DNA of 64,000 bases. It comes from Oscillospiraceae bacterium (GTDB lineage: Bacteria; Bacillota; Clostridia; Oscillospirales; Oscillospiraceae). This document shows, piece by piece, positions 6,773 through 15,207 of the stretch. Location of the stretch: assembly GCA_015067545.1 (NCBI GenBank), contig SVMG01000007.1:1-64000 (forward strand), in the 5' to 3' direction. Both the position numbers and the translations under genes were made by a program. Numbering within the stretch: position 1 is the stretch's first letter; each line of letters begins with the position of its first letter. The notes below the pieces were generated by a model. That model saw only the letters and a list, made by a program, of their open reading frames with translations. It did no database searches and was not told the origin of the DNA.

Positions 6773-8223
6773 GTTTCATCCTCCTCTGGGTCAAATATGG
6801 GGAAGGACACCGTAAAGGCTGAGCCTTGTCCCAAGGTGCTCTCTACCTGAATGGAGCCCTGGTTTCTTTCCACCATATTGCGGACGATGGCAAGCCCCAG
6901 TCCGCTGCCGCCGGTGGAACGGGATCGTGCTTTATCCACCCGGTAGAACCGTTCAAATACATGACCCAGTGCATCTTCGGGAATGCCCACACCGGTATCT
7001 GCCACCTGCAGCATGGCATTGTCTCCCGCACGGAAGGTGCGCACTGTCAGCCTGCCGCTGGGCAGATTGTACTTGATACCGTTTTCCAGGAGATTGAAGA
7101 TGATCTGATACAAATCATCCTCCAAAATCAGAATGGGACAGTCCTCTTTGCAGTCCAGCTCCAGCCGGATACCATTTTTCTCTGTCAGACCGGTGAGCAT
7201 GCGTACCACCCGGTCAATGGTCGGCTTCATATAGGTGATCTCGCAATCGCCGTCCTGCTGACTCTCGATCCGGGACAGAGACAGGAGCTTTTGGGTCATG
7301 CGGGTAAGACGATCCGCCTCGCTGCCAATATCGGAAACGAATTCCCGAACCGTATCCTGATCCATATCATTCTGCAAGATGGAGTCCGTAAGCAGCTTGA
7401 TGGAGGCCAGGGGGGTCTTTAGCTCATGGGACGCATCGGAGACGAAGCGCGCCCGCTTGCTTTCCGACACCTGAAGCCGTTCTGTCAGCTGATTGAATTC
7501 GTCACCCAAAAATGTCAATTCGTCGTTGCCGCCCATGACCACCCGGTGGGTATAATCACCGCCGCGAATGATGCGCATGGAGGCAAGCACCCGACGCAGA
7601 CGCTTGGAGAAGCCGGAGGCAAAAAGCACAGAAAACAAAATGACCACCAATTCCAGCACCAGGGTGATGGTGAAGATATTCTGCTGCAGGGTTTGGATCA
7701 CGCCGCCCTGCTGGGCATCCACCTCCATCATGTAAACGCAGCCCACAATGGTGCCGTAGGACACAATAGGTGTTGCTACCCGGGAGAACATGATGCCTTC
7801 GTGATATTCCCAAAAGAATACGTCATAGCCGGCAGTACCTGTCATGGCCTGTACCACCTCCGGCAGAAGCACGTAGCTGCCCAGGGAGGAATCCGCCACA
7901 TAGGAATCGTATAAAACCACGCCGGCATAGTCGGTTACCAGCAGCCGCGTGACCCGAAGGCCCTCCATGCTGCTGACCGCCTGAGAAACATTTGTGGTGT
8001 TAAGCACCTCCAGCTTGGCAATATCTGCCGCAGCCAACTGACATTTTTCCACCATTGAAGTCTCCTTGCTTTGGTAGAACAGCCGTTGACTGGCTCCGGA
8101 GCAGTAAATATTCAAAAACAGCAGCACCACAAAGGTGATGCACACATACACCAACGCATACCGGAACTGCATATTGCCGTATCTGCGTTTTGATGTCCGG
8201 TTACTTGCGGAAGTAATAGCCAA
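6769..8223 (-). CDS. Membrane sensor histidine kinase
   Basis: A 484-residue kinase. TM1 about 20-42, extracellular sensor about 43-180, TM2 about 183-204, HAMP about 205-258, HisKA with phospho-accepting His266 in VSDASHELKTPLASIK, then HATPase_c with N box NLLENGIKYN, G1 DTGVGIPEDA, and G2 GGSGLGLAI. The layout matches WalK/ResE-like kinases. The start is unsure: TTG at 8223 overlaps the regulator gene by 23 bp, ATG at 8172 would drop the first 17 residues; neither has an ideal ribosome site. It should phosphorylate the response regulator encoded immediately upstream. The signal is unknown, the operon hints at envelope status. Confidence 0.93.
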   Translation of the reverse strand: MAITSASNRTSKRRYGNMQFRYALVYVCITFVVLLFLNIYCSGASQRLFYQSKETSMVEKCQLAAADIAKLEVLNTTNVSQAVSSMEGLRVTRLLVTDYAGVVLYDSYVADSSLGSYVLLPEVVQAMTGTAGYDVFFWEYHEGIMFSRVATPIVSYGTIVGCVYMMEVDAQQGGVIQTLQQNIFTITLVLELVVILFSVLFASGFSKRLRRVLASMRIIRGGDYTHRVVMGGNDELTFLGDEFNQLTERLQVSESKRARFVSDASHELKTPLASIKLLTDSILQNDMDQDTVREFVSDIGSEADRLTRMTQKLLSLSRIESQQDGDCEITYMKPTIDRVVRMLTGLTEKNGIRLELDCKEDCPILILEDDLYQIIFNLLENGIKYNLPSGRLTVRTFRAGDNAMLQVADTGVGIPEDALGHVFERFYRVDKARSRSTGGSGLGLAIVRNMVERNQGSIQVESTLGQGSAFTVSFPIFDPEEDET

Positions 8224-8881
8224 CGCCCCACTTCGTCATAATATAGTTGGGTTCTGCCGGATTGTTTTCCAGCTTTTCCCGCAGGCGGCGGATGTGTACA
8301 TCCACCGTCCGGATGTCGCTTTTGTATTCGTAAGCCCAAATGGTGTCCAAAAGGGCCTCCCGGGAGTAGACCCGGTTGGGATTGCGCATAAGAAATTCGA
8401 TCACATCAAATTCTTTGGCCGTCAGCTCCACCAGCTGTCCGGAACGGTACGCATTCCGGGCGTCCATATCCAGAGATATGGAGCCGATGGTAAGCAACTT
8501 CACTTCCTCTTTCTGCACGCCTGCACCGGAGCGACGGAGCAAAGCCCGAATTCGCGCCTTCAGCTCCAGAATATTGAAGGGCTTGGTCAGATAATCATCG
8601 GCACCGTTGTCAAAGCCCATGAGCTTATCCATATCATCCGCTTTTGCGGTAAGCAGGATGATGGGAACATTGGAAAATTCCCGAATTTTTGAGCAGGCAG
8701 TGAGGCCATCCATCTGCGGCATCATCACATCCAAAACGATCAGATCAGGGTTCTGAGACTGGGCAAGGGTTACCGCTTCCATGCCGTTGCAGCCTGTTAT
8801 GACCTCATAACCATCATTTTGCAGGTTGAACCGAATGCCTTTGACCAGCAATTCCTCGTCGTCTACAACTAAAATTTTCAA
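8201..8881 (-). CDS. OmpR/PhoB family response regulator
   Basis: A 226-residue regulator: receiver domain 1-118 with acidic pocket DDEE (8-11), phospho-acceptor Asp51 in LIVLDVMMPQMDG, Thr in LLTAK and Lys in YLTKPF; winged-helix effector 130-226 with the recognition helix SDIRTVDVHIRRLREKLE and wing GVGYYFRK. Very WalR/YycF- or PhoP-like. It lies 5 nt downstream of the comEA-like gene and overlaps the kinase gene by 23 bp. Target genes cannot be told; the divergent carboxypeptidase gene sharing its upstream promoter region is a candidate. Confidence 0.94.
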   Translation of the reverse strand: MKILVVDDEELLVKGIRFNLQNDGYEVITGCNGMEAVTLAQSQNPDLIVLDVMMPQMDGLTACSKIREFSNVPIILLTAKADDMDKLMGFDNGADDYLTKPFNILELKARIRALLRRSGAGVQKEEVKLLTIGSISLDMDARNAYRSGQLVELTAKEFDVIEFLMRNPNRVYSREALLDTIWAYEYKSDIRTVDVHIRRLREKLENNPAEPNYIMTKWGVGYYFRK

Positions 8882-8886
8882 TAGAA

Positions 8887-9285
8887 TCAGCCTCCTACTG
8901 TGATAGAGTCCTTAATGGCTTCAAAGCGCTTTTCGCCGATACCGGTGACATTTTTGATATCCTCAATGCTTGTAAACGGCCCGTTTGCCGTGCGGTAATC
9001 GATGATCCTTTGGGCATAAACCTCGCCAATACCTTCCAAACGCATCAGCTCATAAAGATCCGCAGTGTTGATATTGACCTTGTCCGTTCCCTGGGAAACG
9101 GACGCAGGGATGCTGCTTGCAGCGGATGCAGCGGTGGATTGGGTAGGCGGCGTTGCAACTTGGGTGGAAAGGACTGATGTTTGAATGCTGCCGCCGCTTA
9201 TGTTCCGTCCCAGATACATCCCGCCGAGAAAAGCGGCCAACATCAAACAAGCGCAGGCAAGGATGGAAACAGGGCTATTTTTCAT
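8887..9285 (-). CDS. ComEA-like helix-hairpin-helix DNA-binding protein
   Basis: A 132-residue protein with an N-terminal membrane anchor or signal (LACACLMLAAFLGGMYLG), a Ser/Thr/Ala-rich linker (STAASAASSIPASVSQ) and a C-terminal helix-hairpin-helix pair (VNINTADLYELMRLEGIGEVYAQRII, IEDIKNVTGIGEKRFEAIKD). This is the ComEA layout: an outside-facing DNA receptor for transformation or DNA handling. The SLBB domain often found in longer ComEA proteins is absent. ATG 9285 has AGGAGGAACTCCCTC upstream. It is the first gene of the leftward operon with the two-component system. No other competence genes are in view, so a role in uptake is inferred from family only. Confidence 0.88.
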   Translation of the reverse strand: MKNSPVSILACACLMLAAFLGGMYLGRNISGGSIQTSVLSTQVATPPTQSTAASAASSIPASVSQGTDKVNINTADLYELMRLEGIGEVYAQRIIDYRTANGPFTSIEDIKNVTGIGEKRFEAIKDSITVGG

Positions 9286-9303
9286 GAGGGAGTTCCTCCT
9301 GCA

Positions 9304-9332
9304 TTGACGAACAAAATAAAAACTGATATAAT
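9304..9332 (+). promoter_or_regulatory. Promoter of the carboxypeptidase gene
   Basis: TTGACG (9304-9309), 17-nt spacer, TATAAT (9327-9332), facing rightward. Confidence 0.8.
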
Positions 9333-9341
9333 ATTTTTATT

Positions 9342-9370
9342 ATTATACACGAATTTTTTCTGTCGGACAA
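9342..9370 (-). promoter_or_regulatory. Promoter of the comEA-like/two-component operon
   Basis: On the minus strand TTGTCC (9370-9365), 17-nt spacer, TATAAT (9347-9342). Its -10 is only 9 bp from that of the divergent promoter. The -35 lies inside a perfect palindrome TCGGAC-AA-GTCCGA (9363-9376). Confidence 0.75.
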
Positions 9371-9399
9371 GTCCGAGGTTAAAATATAGAGGTAAAAAT

Positions 9400-10785
9400 A
9401 TGAAAAACACACGCATAATCAGTCTTTTTCTGGCATTTCTTTTCCTGTTTTCCGGATTTTTTGTAATTGCCGGGGCAACCTCCGACGATCCGGCGGTGAC
9501 CAGCGGATGTCACAGTGTGGATGCAGCCATGACACTCAGCACGGAGGAAAAGCTGACCGATACCGCCAAAGCGGTGGTGCTTTATGAGCTTAACAGCGAT
9601 ACGATGCTCTACACCTACAACCCGGATGGCAAGATTTATCCTACCAGCATGGTCAAGCTCATGACGGCGCTGGTAGCCATCGAAAACGGCGAGCTGGACG
9701 ATATGGTCACGGTGACCCGTTCCGTCCTGAATCAGGTGCCCATCGGCATCGTGGGCATAGATCTGAAGGCCGGAGAGGAGATTTCCCTGCGGGATCTTCT
9801 GTATGCCACCATGGTCGCCTCTGCCACGGATGCTTCTGTGGTAGCTGCCGCCCATGTAGGCGGCAGTGTGGAAGGCTTTTTGCAGATGATGAACGATAAG
9901 GCTGCTCAGCTGGGATGCCAAAATACCCATTACGGCAATGTGCACGGCCTGCACGATGAGCAAACCTATACCACAGCGCGGGATATTGCCCGCATCACGG
10001 AAGCTGCGCTGGAAAACGAGATCTTCCACGAAATGTTCTGCACAGTTGAATACACCATGGCAGAAACAAACAAGCATGAGCAGCGCACCATCATCACCTC
10101 AAACAACATGATGAATCCCCAAAAGGCCAAATACTACGACAAACGCATTACCGGCGGCAGGACGGGCGCAACGGATCAGGGCGGCAGGTGTCTGACCCTG
10201 ACTGCCCAGCAGGACGGCATGAATATCCTCTGTGTTTTGATGGGCGCAACGCCTACCATGGCCGCGAACGGCAGCGTTGAGGTGTACGGCAGTTTTGAGG
10301 AAAGCAAGGTCATGGTGGACTATGCCTTTGCCAATTTCCAATTCCGCCAGGTGTTTTACCACGGGCAATCCCTGGCACAGTACTCCGTAGCCAACGGCGC
10401 CAGCCATGTGGTGACCCAGGCGGCGTCCTCTGTTTCCACCATCATGCCTTCTCAGGTGGATGAAAGCCAGCTGAAGTGGGTCTATGTCGCTGCAAACGAT
10501 ACCATCACTGCCCCGGTGGAGAAAGGGCAAAAGTTGGGAACGGCTCAGGTATGGTACGGCGTAAAGTGTCTGGCAGAAACCGACATGGTCGCCATGAACG
10601 GTGTGCAGCTGTACCAGCCGCCTGTTATTCCGGAAAAACCGGAAGCCCAAAGCGGAAGCTGGCTGACGCTACTGCTGGTGCTGGCGGGTCTGGTGGTCCT
10701 GGTATTTTTGGGTATGATTGCCCTGCGGGCCTTACGGATCATGCAGTATCAGCGCAGACGAAAGAGAAGGAGTCGCAGAAGATGA
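9400..10785 (+). CDS. D-alanyl-D-alanine carboxypeptidase-like protein (DacF/S11) with changed active-site motifs
   Basis: A 461-residue low-molecular-weight penicillin-binding protein. Signal peptide 1-25; S11 peptidase domain about 50-275 with SxxK as S83-M-V-K86; C-terminal beta domain about 330-420; a membrane anchor near 425-450 followed by a basic tail [10 protein letters not shown]. Normally it removes the terminal D-Ala of peptidoglycan stem peptides. Here the second motif is S141-A-T143 instead of SxN, and the third is R254-T-G instead of KTG, so activity may be altered. ATG 9400 follows AGAGGT. The next gene overlaps by 4 nt. Divergent from the two-component operon. Confidence 0.88.
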   Translation: MKNTRIISLFLAFLFLFSGFFVIAGATSDDPAVTSGCHSVDAAMTLSTEEKLTDTAKAVVLYELNSDTMLYTYNPDGKIYPTSMVKLMTALVAIENGELDDMVTVTRSVLNQVPIGIVGIDLKAGEEISLRDLLYATMVASATDASVVAAAHVGGSVEGFLQMMNDKAAQLGCQNTHYGNVHGLHDEQTYTTARDIARITEAALENEIFHEMFCTVEYTMAETNKHEQRTIITSNNMMNPQKAKYYDKRITGGRTGATDQGGRCLTLTAQQDGMNILCVLMGATPTMAANGSVEVYGSFEESKVMVDYAFANFQFRQVFYHGQSLAQYSVANGASHVVTQAASSVSTIMPSQVDESQLKWVYVAANDTITAPVEKGQKLGTAQVWYGVKCLAETDMVAMNGVQLYQPPVIPEKPEAQSGSWLTLLLVLAGLVVLVFLGMIALRALRIMQYQRRRKRRSRRR

Positions 10786-11342
10786 CGGATTGGCAAGAGT
10801 TGGAGCGCAGGTGTAAATCCTGTACCCGGTGCGGCCTGTGTGAGAACCGGCACAATGTGGTATTCGGCGTAGGCGATCCGAATGCAGATATTATGTTCGT
10901 AGGTGAGGGCCCGGGAGAGCAGGAAGACCTGCAAGGCAAGCCTTTCGTTGGGCGTGCGGGTCAGCTGCTGGACGACATGCTCAGTATTATCGATCTGGAC
11001 AGAAAGAAAAACTGCTATATTGCAAACATTGTCAAATGCCGGCCTCCTCAGAACCGGGATCCTCTGGAAGTGGAACAGGATGCCTGCATCGGTTACCTGC
11101 ATGATCAGATCGCTCTGGTGCAGCCAAAGATCCTTGTGTGCCTTGGCAGAATTGCCGCCATGCGTCTGATCCGGGACGATTATCGCATCACCCGGGAGCA
11201 TGGCCAATGGATAGAAAAAGATGGGATATGGATGAGTGCGATCTACCATCCCTCTGCCCTACTGCGGGATGTAACCAAACGCCCGGAAACCTTTGAAGAT
11301 CTGCTTTCCATCCGGGAAAAGCTGAAAGAAATATGTAACTAA
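10782..11342 (+). CDS. Uracil-DNA glycosylase, iron-sulfur type (family 4)
   Basis: A 186-residue family 4 UDG. N-terminal Cys cluster C11-x2-C14-x2-C17-x2-C20 together with C86 ([11 protein letters not shown]) and C102 supplies the 4Fe-4S ligands; motif A is GEGPGEQED (41-49), and motif B is the closing YHPSALLR. It removes uracil arising from cytosine deamination. ATG 10782 overlaps the stop of the carboxypeptidase gene (ATGA) and has GAAGGAG 9 nt upstream. Ends at a strong terminator. Confidence 0.93.
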   Translation: MTDWQELERRCKSCTRCGLCENRHNVVFGVGDPNADIMFVGEGPGEQEDLQGKPFVGRAGQLLDDMLSIIDLDRKKNCYIANIVKCRPPQNRDPLEVEQDACIGYLHDQIALVQPKILVCLGRIAAMRLIRDDYRITREHGQWIEKDGIWMSAIYHPSALLRDVTKRPETFEDLLSIREKLKEICN

Positions 11343-11370
11343 AAAGAGGCCCTTGCGGGCCTCTTTTTTA
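11341..11370. terminator. Bidirectional terminator
   Basis: Stem AAAAGAGGCCC/GGGCCTCTTTT with runs of A and T on both sides, between the convergent UDG and nnrD genes. Confidence 0.9.
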
Positions 11371-12207
11371 TTTGAGCAAATGTGGCAGCTCTGCCGCCAT
11401 ATCAGAGGGCAGCATGCCGTACTGCCCCAATTTTTTCGCACAACGGTCACCGGCCGCGCCATGAAGCCATGCAGCACAGGCGGTTGCTTCCAAAGCCTTG
11501 ATCCCCTGCCCCAACAAGCTGACCAAAATACCGGCAAGCAGATCTCCGCTGCCGCCTACAGCCATGCCGGGATTTCCGGTGGGATTGATATAATAATCCC
11601 TGCCGTCGGTAATAACCGTTTCGTGTCCCTTGCGGAGCATAATGCACCCAAATTCCTTGGCTGCGATCATCGCCCCTGTCAGCCGTTCTTCCCCGGTGGC
11701 AATATTCAGCCGGCGGAATTCTCCCTCATGGGGTGTCAGGATCGTGGGATATTTTCGCTCCCCGACCAGCTCCGGGCAGGATGCCAGCATGGTGATGCCG
11801 TCCGCATCCACGACCACAGGCCCTTGAAATTCCTGCAGCACCATATTCAAAACAGCCAGCGTTCCTGCGCAGATCCCCATACCACAGCCGATCAGTACCG
11901 CATCCGCTGTTTTCAAATGCTTTCGGATCGCGGGGATCGCCTTTGCAGATAGCTTCCCCTCCTCTTCCGGCAGGGGAAACACCATCGCTTCTGTCAGTTT
12001 TACAGCTTCAATGGCATAGATGCTTTCCGGCACGCCCAAACAAACAAGTCCTGCTCCGCTGCGCAGAGCACCCATGGCTGCCAATGCCGCTGCTCCTGTG
12101 TAGCCAACGCTGCCGCACAAAAGCAAAATTCTGCCGTAATCGCCCTTGTGGCTATCCTTCGGTCGATCCGGTAAGATACGCAATACATCCTTATGTGTCA
12201 GCTGCAT
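11368..12207 (-). CDS. nnrD: ADP-dependent (S)-NAD(P)H-hydrate dehydratase
   Basis: A 279-residue ribokinase-like protein of the CARKD/NnrD family. Motifs: GDYGRILLLCGS near residue 25, TGAAALAAMGALRSGAGLV, VVVDADGITML, ILTPHEGEFRRL, LRKGHETVITDG and the nucleotide-binding NPGMAVGGSGDLLAGIL. It repairs hydrated NADH/NADPH. The N-terminal epimerase domain (NnrE), often fused, is absent here, so the epimerase must be encoded elsewhere. ATG 12207 has AAGGAG 8 nt upstream; GTG 12216 in frame would be too close. Confidence 0.93.
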   Translation of the reverse strand: MQLTHKDVLRILPDRPKDSHKGDYGRILLLCGSVGYTGAAALAAMGALRSGAGLVCLGVPESIYAIEAVKLTEAMVFPLPEEEGKLSAKAIPAIRKHLKTADAVLIGCGMGICAGTLAVLNMVLQEFQGPVVVDADGITMLASCPELVGERKYPTILTPHEGEFRRLNIATGEERLTGAMIAAKEFGCIMLRKGHETVITDGRDYYINPTGNPGMAVGGSGDLLAGILVSLLGQGIKALEATACAAWLHGAAGDRCAKKLGQYGMLPSDMAAELPHLLK

Positions 12208-12230
12208 AGTCACCACTCCTTTGCTTGTTA

Positions 12231-12254
12231 AAAAGCCGGCAGAAGCCGGCTTTT
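12231..12254 (-). terminator. Terminator of luxS-mtnN
   Basis: Perfect 10-bp stem AAAAGCCGGC/GCCGGCTTTT with a 4-nt loop, followed on the minus strand by a T run. Confidence 0.85.
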
Positions 12255-12255
12255 C

Positions 12256-12957
12256 TTATGCCTCTTTCATCTTTTTGGCCATGGTCTGCACCACTGTGGC
12301 GCACCGCTGGGCGGCGATAGCCTCAAAAGTTGGATAGTCCATTTCCGCACTGTCATCCGCTTTGTCGGAAATGGCCCGGATGATCACAAAGGGCACTTCA
12401 TTTCGGTAAGCTGCCTGGGCGATAGCCCCGCCCTCCATCTCCGTACACAGAGCCTGGGTATTGGCAATGATGGTGTTCTTTACTGCTTTGTCGCAGATAA
12501 ACTGGTCACCGGTGGCAACGCGGCCCAGCTTCACATGGCCGGGATTGACCGCCTCGGCGGCAGATGCCGCATAGCCGATCATGGTCTCATCTGCAGGAAA
12601 TGCTACCACATCCATCCCCGGCACTTTGCCGTGGGGATAGCCAAAGCCTCCGCAGTCAAAATCGTGGTACATGGCGTCCCGGCTTACCACCAGATCACCA
12701 ATGTCCAACTCATTGCAAAGAGAGCCTGCAATGCCGGTGTTCACCAGATGGGTCACGCCGAAGCAGTCGCACAAGATCTGCACGCACAGTGCCGCATTGA
12801 CTTTGCCCACACCGCACTGCACCACCACAGCCGGCAGTCCCTCCAGCGTTCCGTCGCAAAACTCCATGCCGGTGCGCCAGGTAACGGTCTTATTCTCCAT
12901 ATTATCTTTCAAGGTGTCCACTTCAATTTTCATGGCACCGATGATACCAAGCTTCAT
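12256..12957 (-). CDS. mtnN: 5'-methylthioadenosine/S-adenosylhomocysteine nucleosidase
   Basis: A 233-residue Pfs protein. Motifs: MKLGIIGAMKIEVDTL with Glu12, TGIAGSL, VATGDQFI, EMEGGAIAQAAY with the substrate-binding Met-Glu pair, and IRAISDKADDSAEMDY with the catalytic Asp. It cleaves SAH to S-ribosylhomocysteine and adenine, feeding LuxS directly; the luxS gene lies 10 nt upstream on the same strand. ATG 12957 has AAGGAG. The pair forms the two-step detoxification of SAH and yields the AI-2 precursor. Confidence 0.96.
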   Translation of the reverse strand: MKLGIIGAMKIEVDTLKDNMENKTVTWRTGMEFCDGTLEGLPAVVVQCGVGKVNAALCVQILCDCFGVTHLVNTGIAGSLCNELDIGDLVVSRDAMYHDFDCGGFGYPHGKVPGMDVVAFPADETMIGYAASAAEAVNPGHVKLGRVATGDQFICDKAVKNTIIANTQALCTEMEGGAIAQAAYRNEVPFVIIRAISDKADDSAEMDYPTFEAIAAQRCATVVQTMAKKMKEA

Positions 12958-12967
12958 ATTGTTCTCC

Positions 12968-13444
12968 TTATTCCGGGTAAGTGAGCCGGTCTTCCGTGAT
13001 ATTGTCAAGCAAATCCGCGTACTTTCTGCCCCAGTAGTTTGCCATGGGCAGGTTCATATCCAAATAATTACCGCAGTCCTTTGCAGACGCTCCGGGCACC
13101 TCGCCCCGATAATCCGCAATGAAGCGGAAGCAGTCGCGCACCAAAGGAAGCACTTCCTTTGAGGTTAATTCCCCTGCAAGAAGCAGATAGAAGCCGGTGC
13201 GGCAGCCCATAGGGCCAAAGTACAGCACCTTGTCCTTCCAAGCCGGTTCGTTGCGAAGATAGGTGGCCGCCAAATGCTCCACAGTGTGCACTTCTGCGGT
13301 GTTCATCACCGGCTCGTCGTTGGGCTTACATAGCCGCAGATCGAAGGTGGTGACGCACACCTGCCCCACCCAGTCCTTACGGGAAACATACAGCCCCGGC
13401 TGCAGCTTAATATGATCAATGGTAAAACTGGTGATCTTCTCCAT
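12968..13444 (-). CDS. luxS: S-ribosylhomocysteine lyase
   Basis: A 158-residue LuxS. The metal site H53-T-V-E-H57 and C124 is intact, and catalytic Cys81 sits in GPMGCRTGF. It converts S-ribosylhomocysteine to homocysteine and DPD, the AI-2 precursor. ATG 13444 is preceded by AAAGGAG; an in-frame ATG at 13483 has no such site. First gene of the luxS-mtnN operon with a recognisable promoter at 13474-13502. Homocysteine produced here would rejoin methionine synthesis, consistent with the sulfhydrylase gene 3 kb away. Confidence 0.97.
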   Translation of the reverse strand: MEKITSFTIDHIKLQPGLYVSRKDWVGQVCVTTFDLRLCKPNDEPVMNTAEVHTVEHLAATYLRNEPAWKDKVLYFGPMGCRTGFYLLLAGELTSKEVLPLVRDCFRFIADYRGEVPGASAKDCGNYLDMNLPMANYWGRKYADLLDNITEDRLTYPE

Positions 13445-13473
13445 AGCTACTCCTTTGCGCGCGATATATGGAA

Positions 13474-13502
13474 AATGTATCACAAAATCAAATCTTCGTC
13501 AA
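13474..13502 (-). promoter_or_regulatory. Promoter of luxS-mtnN
   Basis: Minus strand TTGACG (13502-13497), 17-nt spacer, TACATT (13479-13474). Confidence 0.65.
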
Positions 13503-13611
13503 GGCATCTGAAAATGCAACATTATTTCTTAAGATTCCTTATCCTTCCTTGCTTTTATTGTTTTGTGTGCTAAATGGATGTATACAAAATACTGCTTGGA
13601 GGTAAGTACTT

Positions 13612-13854
13612 ATGAAAAAATTACTTAGCATCCTGCTGGCTGTTGCAATGATCATGGCGCTTGCGATCCCTGCCACTTACGCTGACGGCGTGCTGAAATT
13701 CGAGACCACCCACTTCTCCAGCTATGTGGTTCTGGAAAACGTAAAGGACAGCGACCCCACCGGCATCGATCTGCACATTGCATTCTTTGGGATTCTGATG
13801 ATCGCAAGTGCCGCATATGTGACCGCCTGCGTCTCCAAGCGCAAGGCATTCTAG
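13612..13854 (+). CDS. Miniature secreted protein: signal peptide joined to a surface-protein tail
   Basis: An 80-residue protein. Residues 1-24 are a signal peptide (KKLLSILLAVAMIMALAIPATYA). Residues 27-43 (LKFETTHFSSYVVLENV) look like the last strand that ends many large clostridial surface proteins just before the anchor. Residues 53-75 form a membrane helix and the end is the positive SKRKAF, in the manner of a sortase-type tail, but the LPxTG-like motif is replaced by DPTGI. It resembles a big surface protein with its centre deleted. ATG 13612 has GGAGG. A 15-bp terminator hairpin follows at once, so it is a stand-alone unit. Confidence 0.6.
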   Translation: MKKLLSILLAVAMIMALAIPATYADGVLKFETTHFSSYVVLENVKDSDPTGIDLHIAFFGILMIASAAYVTACVSKRKAF

Positions 13855-13862
13855 AATTAACA

Positions 13863-13899
13863 AATAGGACGTGTTGCTGACTTTGCAACACGTCCTATT
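13863..13899 (+). terminator. Strong terminator after the miniature surface protein
   Basis: Perfect 15-bp stem (13863-13877 with 13885-13899), 7-nt loop. Confidence 0.85.
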
Positions 13900-13911
13900 A
13901 TTATGCAAACA

Positions 13912-13976
13912 TCTACATCCTGCGGATGTAGGGGCGGATATCATCCGCCCGTGGGCGACCACTGGTCGCCCCTACA
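13912..13976. repeat. Palindromic intergenic repeat (REP-like)
   Basis: Nested hairpins: CTACATCC/GGATGTAG (13912-13930), then TGTAGGGGCG ... CGCCCCTACA as outer arms (13927-13976) enclosing GGCGGATATCATCCGCC and GGGCGACCACTGGTCGCC. The end GCCCCTACA is shared with the element near 26.95 kb. The 212 bp after it up to the next gene hold no recognised gene. Confidence 0.7.
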
Positions 13977-14188
13977 AATTCTATAGTCAGGCTTTGCAAG
14001 AAACTCTCTCCTTCTTTCACATCATACCGCAAAACTGCTTCAAACGCAAGATAATTACCCTTCAACCATCAGTTGGATCGCGCTCAACCCGCTGTTGAGA
14101 AGAAATTTTGAGGAATTAACGAATAATTGATAGCATTTTTCACCTGCTTATGGCATAATGAAGCCATAAAGAACAAGGAGGTATCCTT

Positions 14189-15199
14189 ATGGAACAAACT
14201 TTGGGCAAGCGGATCGCTGAAAATCGCAAACGCATGAAATTAACGCAGGAGCAATTGGCAGAACAGCTTGGTGTGACCGCTCAGGCAGTGAGCAAATGGG
14301 AAAACGATCAGTCCTGTCCCGATATTGCCATGCTTCCGCATTTGGCTGAGATCTTTGGCATCTCCACAGATGAGCTGCTTGGCAGAGAAGCACCTCCACC
14401 TACCTTTCAGGGTGAAGTGGTGGAAGAAAACGAACCCGATGGCATCCATGTGCAGAAAGACGGCTGGGAATTTCATTGGGACAGCGGCCGCAGACAGGCA
14501 TTGACATTTGCCTTATTGGTGCTGTTAGTCGGCAGCCTGACTTTGGTATCCCGAATTCTTTCCTGGGATGTTTCTTTTTGGAGTATTCTTTGGCCCTCCG
14601 CTTTCTTGGTTTACGGTCTGAGCGGCCTTTTCGGAAGATTCTCCCTTTTTTCCTTCGGCACCACCATGATCGGTGCATACTATCTGGTTGAAAATCTGGG
14701 TATTTATTCCTTGGATATTGCCGGCAATCTGGTATTTCCCCTGATCGTGGTTCTGCTCGGTCTTGGTCTTTTGATCGACGCCCTGCGCAAGCCCAAAAAG
14801 CCCAAGTTCACTTTCCGCCATAAGGGTGGCGAAAACAAAAAAGCACACAGCAGCATGACCGAGGATAAGGATCACTTTGATTGCAGTGTCAGTTTCGCTG
14901 AAAACACATACACAGTGACCCTCCCCCGTCTCTCCTCCGGTGATGCGACAGTCAGCTTCGGTGAATTGACTCTGGATCTAACCCACTGTGAAGAGATTGC
15001 CGACGGCTGTGACTTGGATCTTTCCTGTTCCTTTGGCGAGCTCCGTTTGCTGGTGCCCAAATCCTGCCGGGTCGTGCCGGATATCTCTACTGCATTCGGC
15101 TCGGTGGATTTTTCCGGCCATCCCGACCCGGACGCAACCGCTACCATTCATGTTGACGGAAGTGTCTCCTTCGGTGAAATCGAGATCCACTACATTTGA
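14189..15199 (+). CDS. XRE-type HTH regulator fused to membrane segments and a LiaF-like domain
   Basis: A 336-residue protein. Residues 6-62 are a Cro/CI helix-turn-helix (LAEQLGVTAQAVSKWENDQ). Four hydrophobic segments lie at about 95-195 (TFALLVLLVGSLTLVSRIL; WSILWPSAFLVYGLSGLFG; FGTTMIGAYYLVENLG; LVFPLIVVLLGLGLLIDAL). The C-terminal part, about 225-336, has the repeating beta pattern of LiaF/DUF2154 cell-wall stress proteins (SFGELTLDL, SFGELRLLVPKSCRV, AFGSVDFSG, SVSFGEIEI). LiaF inhibits the LiaRS system; here the sensor-like fold is tied directly to a DNA-binding head. ATG 14189 follows AAGGAGG. Suggested role: one-protein envelope-stress regulator (inference). Confidence 0.8.
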   Translation: MEQTLGKRIAENRKRMKLTQEQLAEQLGVTAQAVSKWENDQSCPDIAMLPHLAEIFGISTDELLGREAPPPTFQGEVVEENEPDGIHVQKDGWEFHWDSGRRQALTFALLVLLVGSLTLVSRILSWDVSFWSILWPSAFLVYGLSGLFGRFSLFSFGTTMIGAYYLVENLGIYSLDIAGNLVFPLIVVLLGLGLLIDALRKPKKPKFTFRHKGGENKKAHSSMTEDKDHFDCSVSFAENTYTVTLPRLSSGDATVSFGELTLDLTHCEEIADGCDLDLSCSFGELRLLVPKSCRVVPDISTAFGSVDFSGHPDPDATATIHVDGSVSFGEIEIHYI

Positions 15200-15207
15200 T
15201 ACATCAA

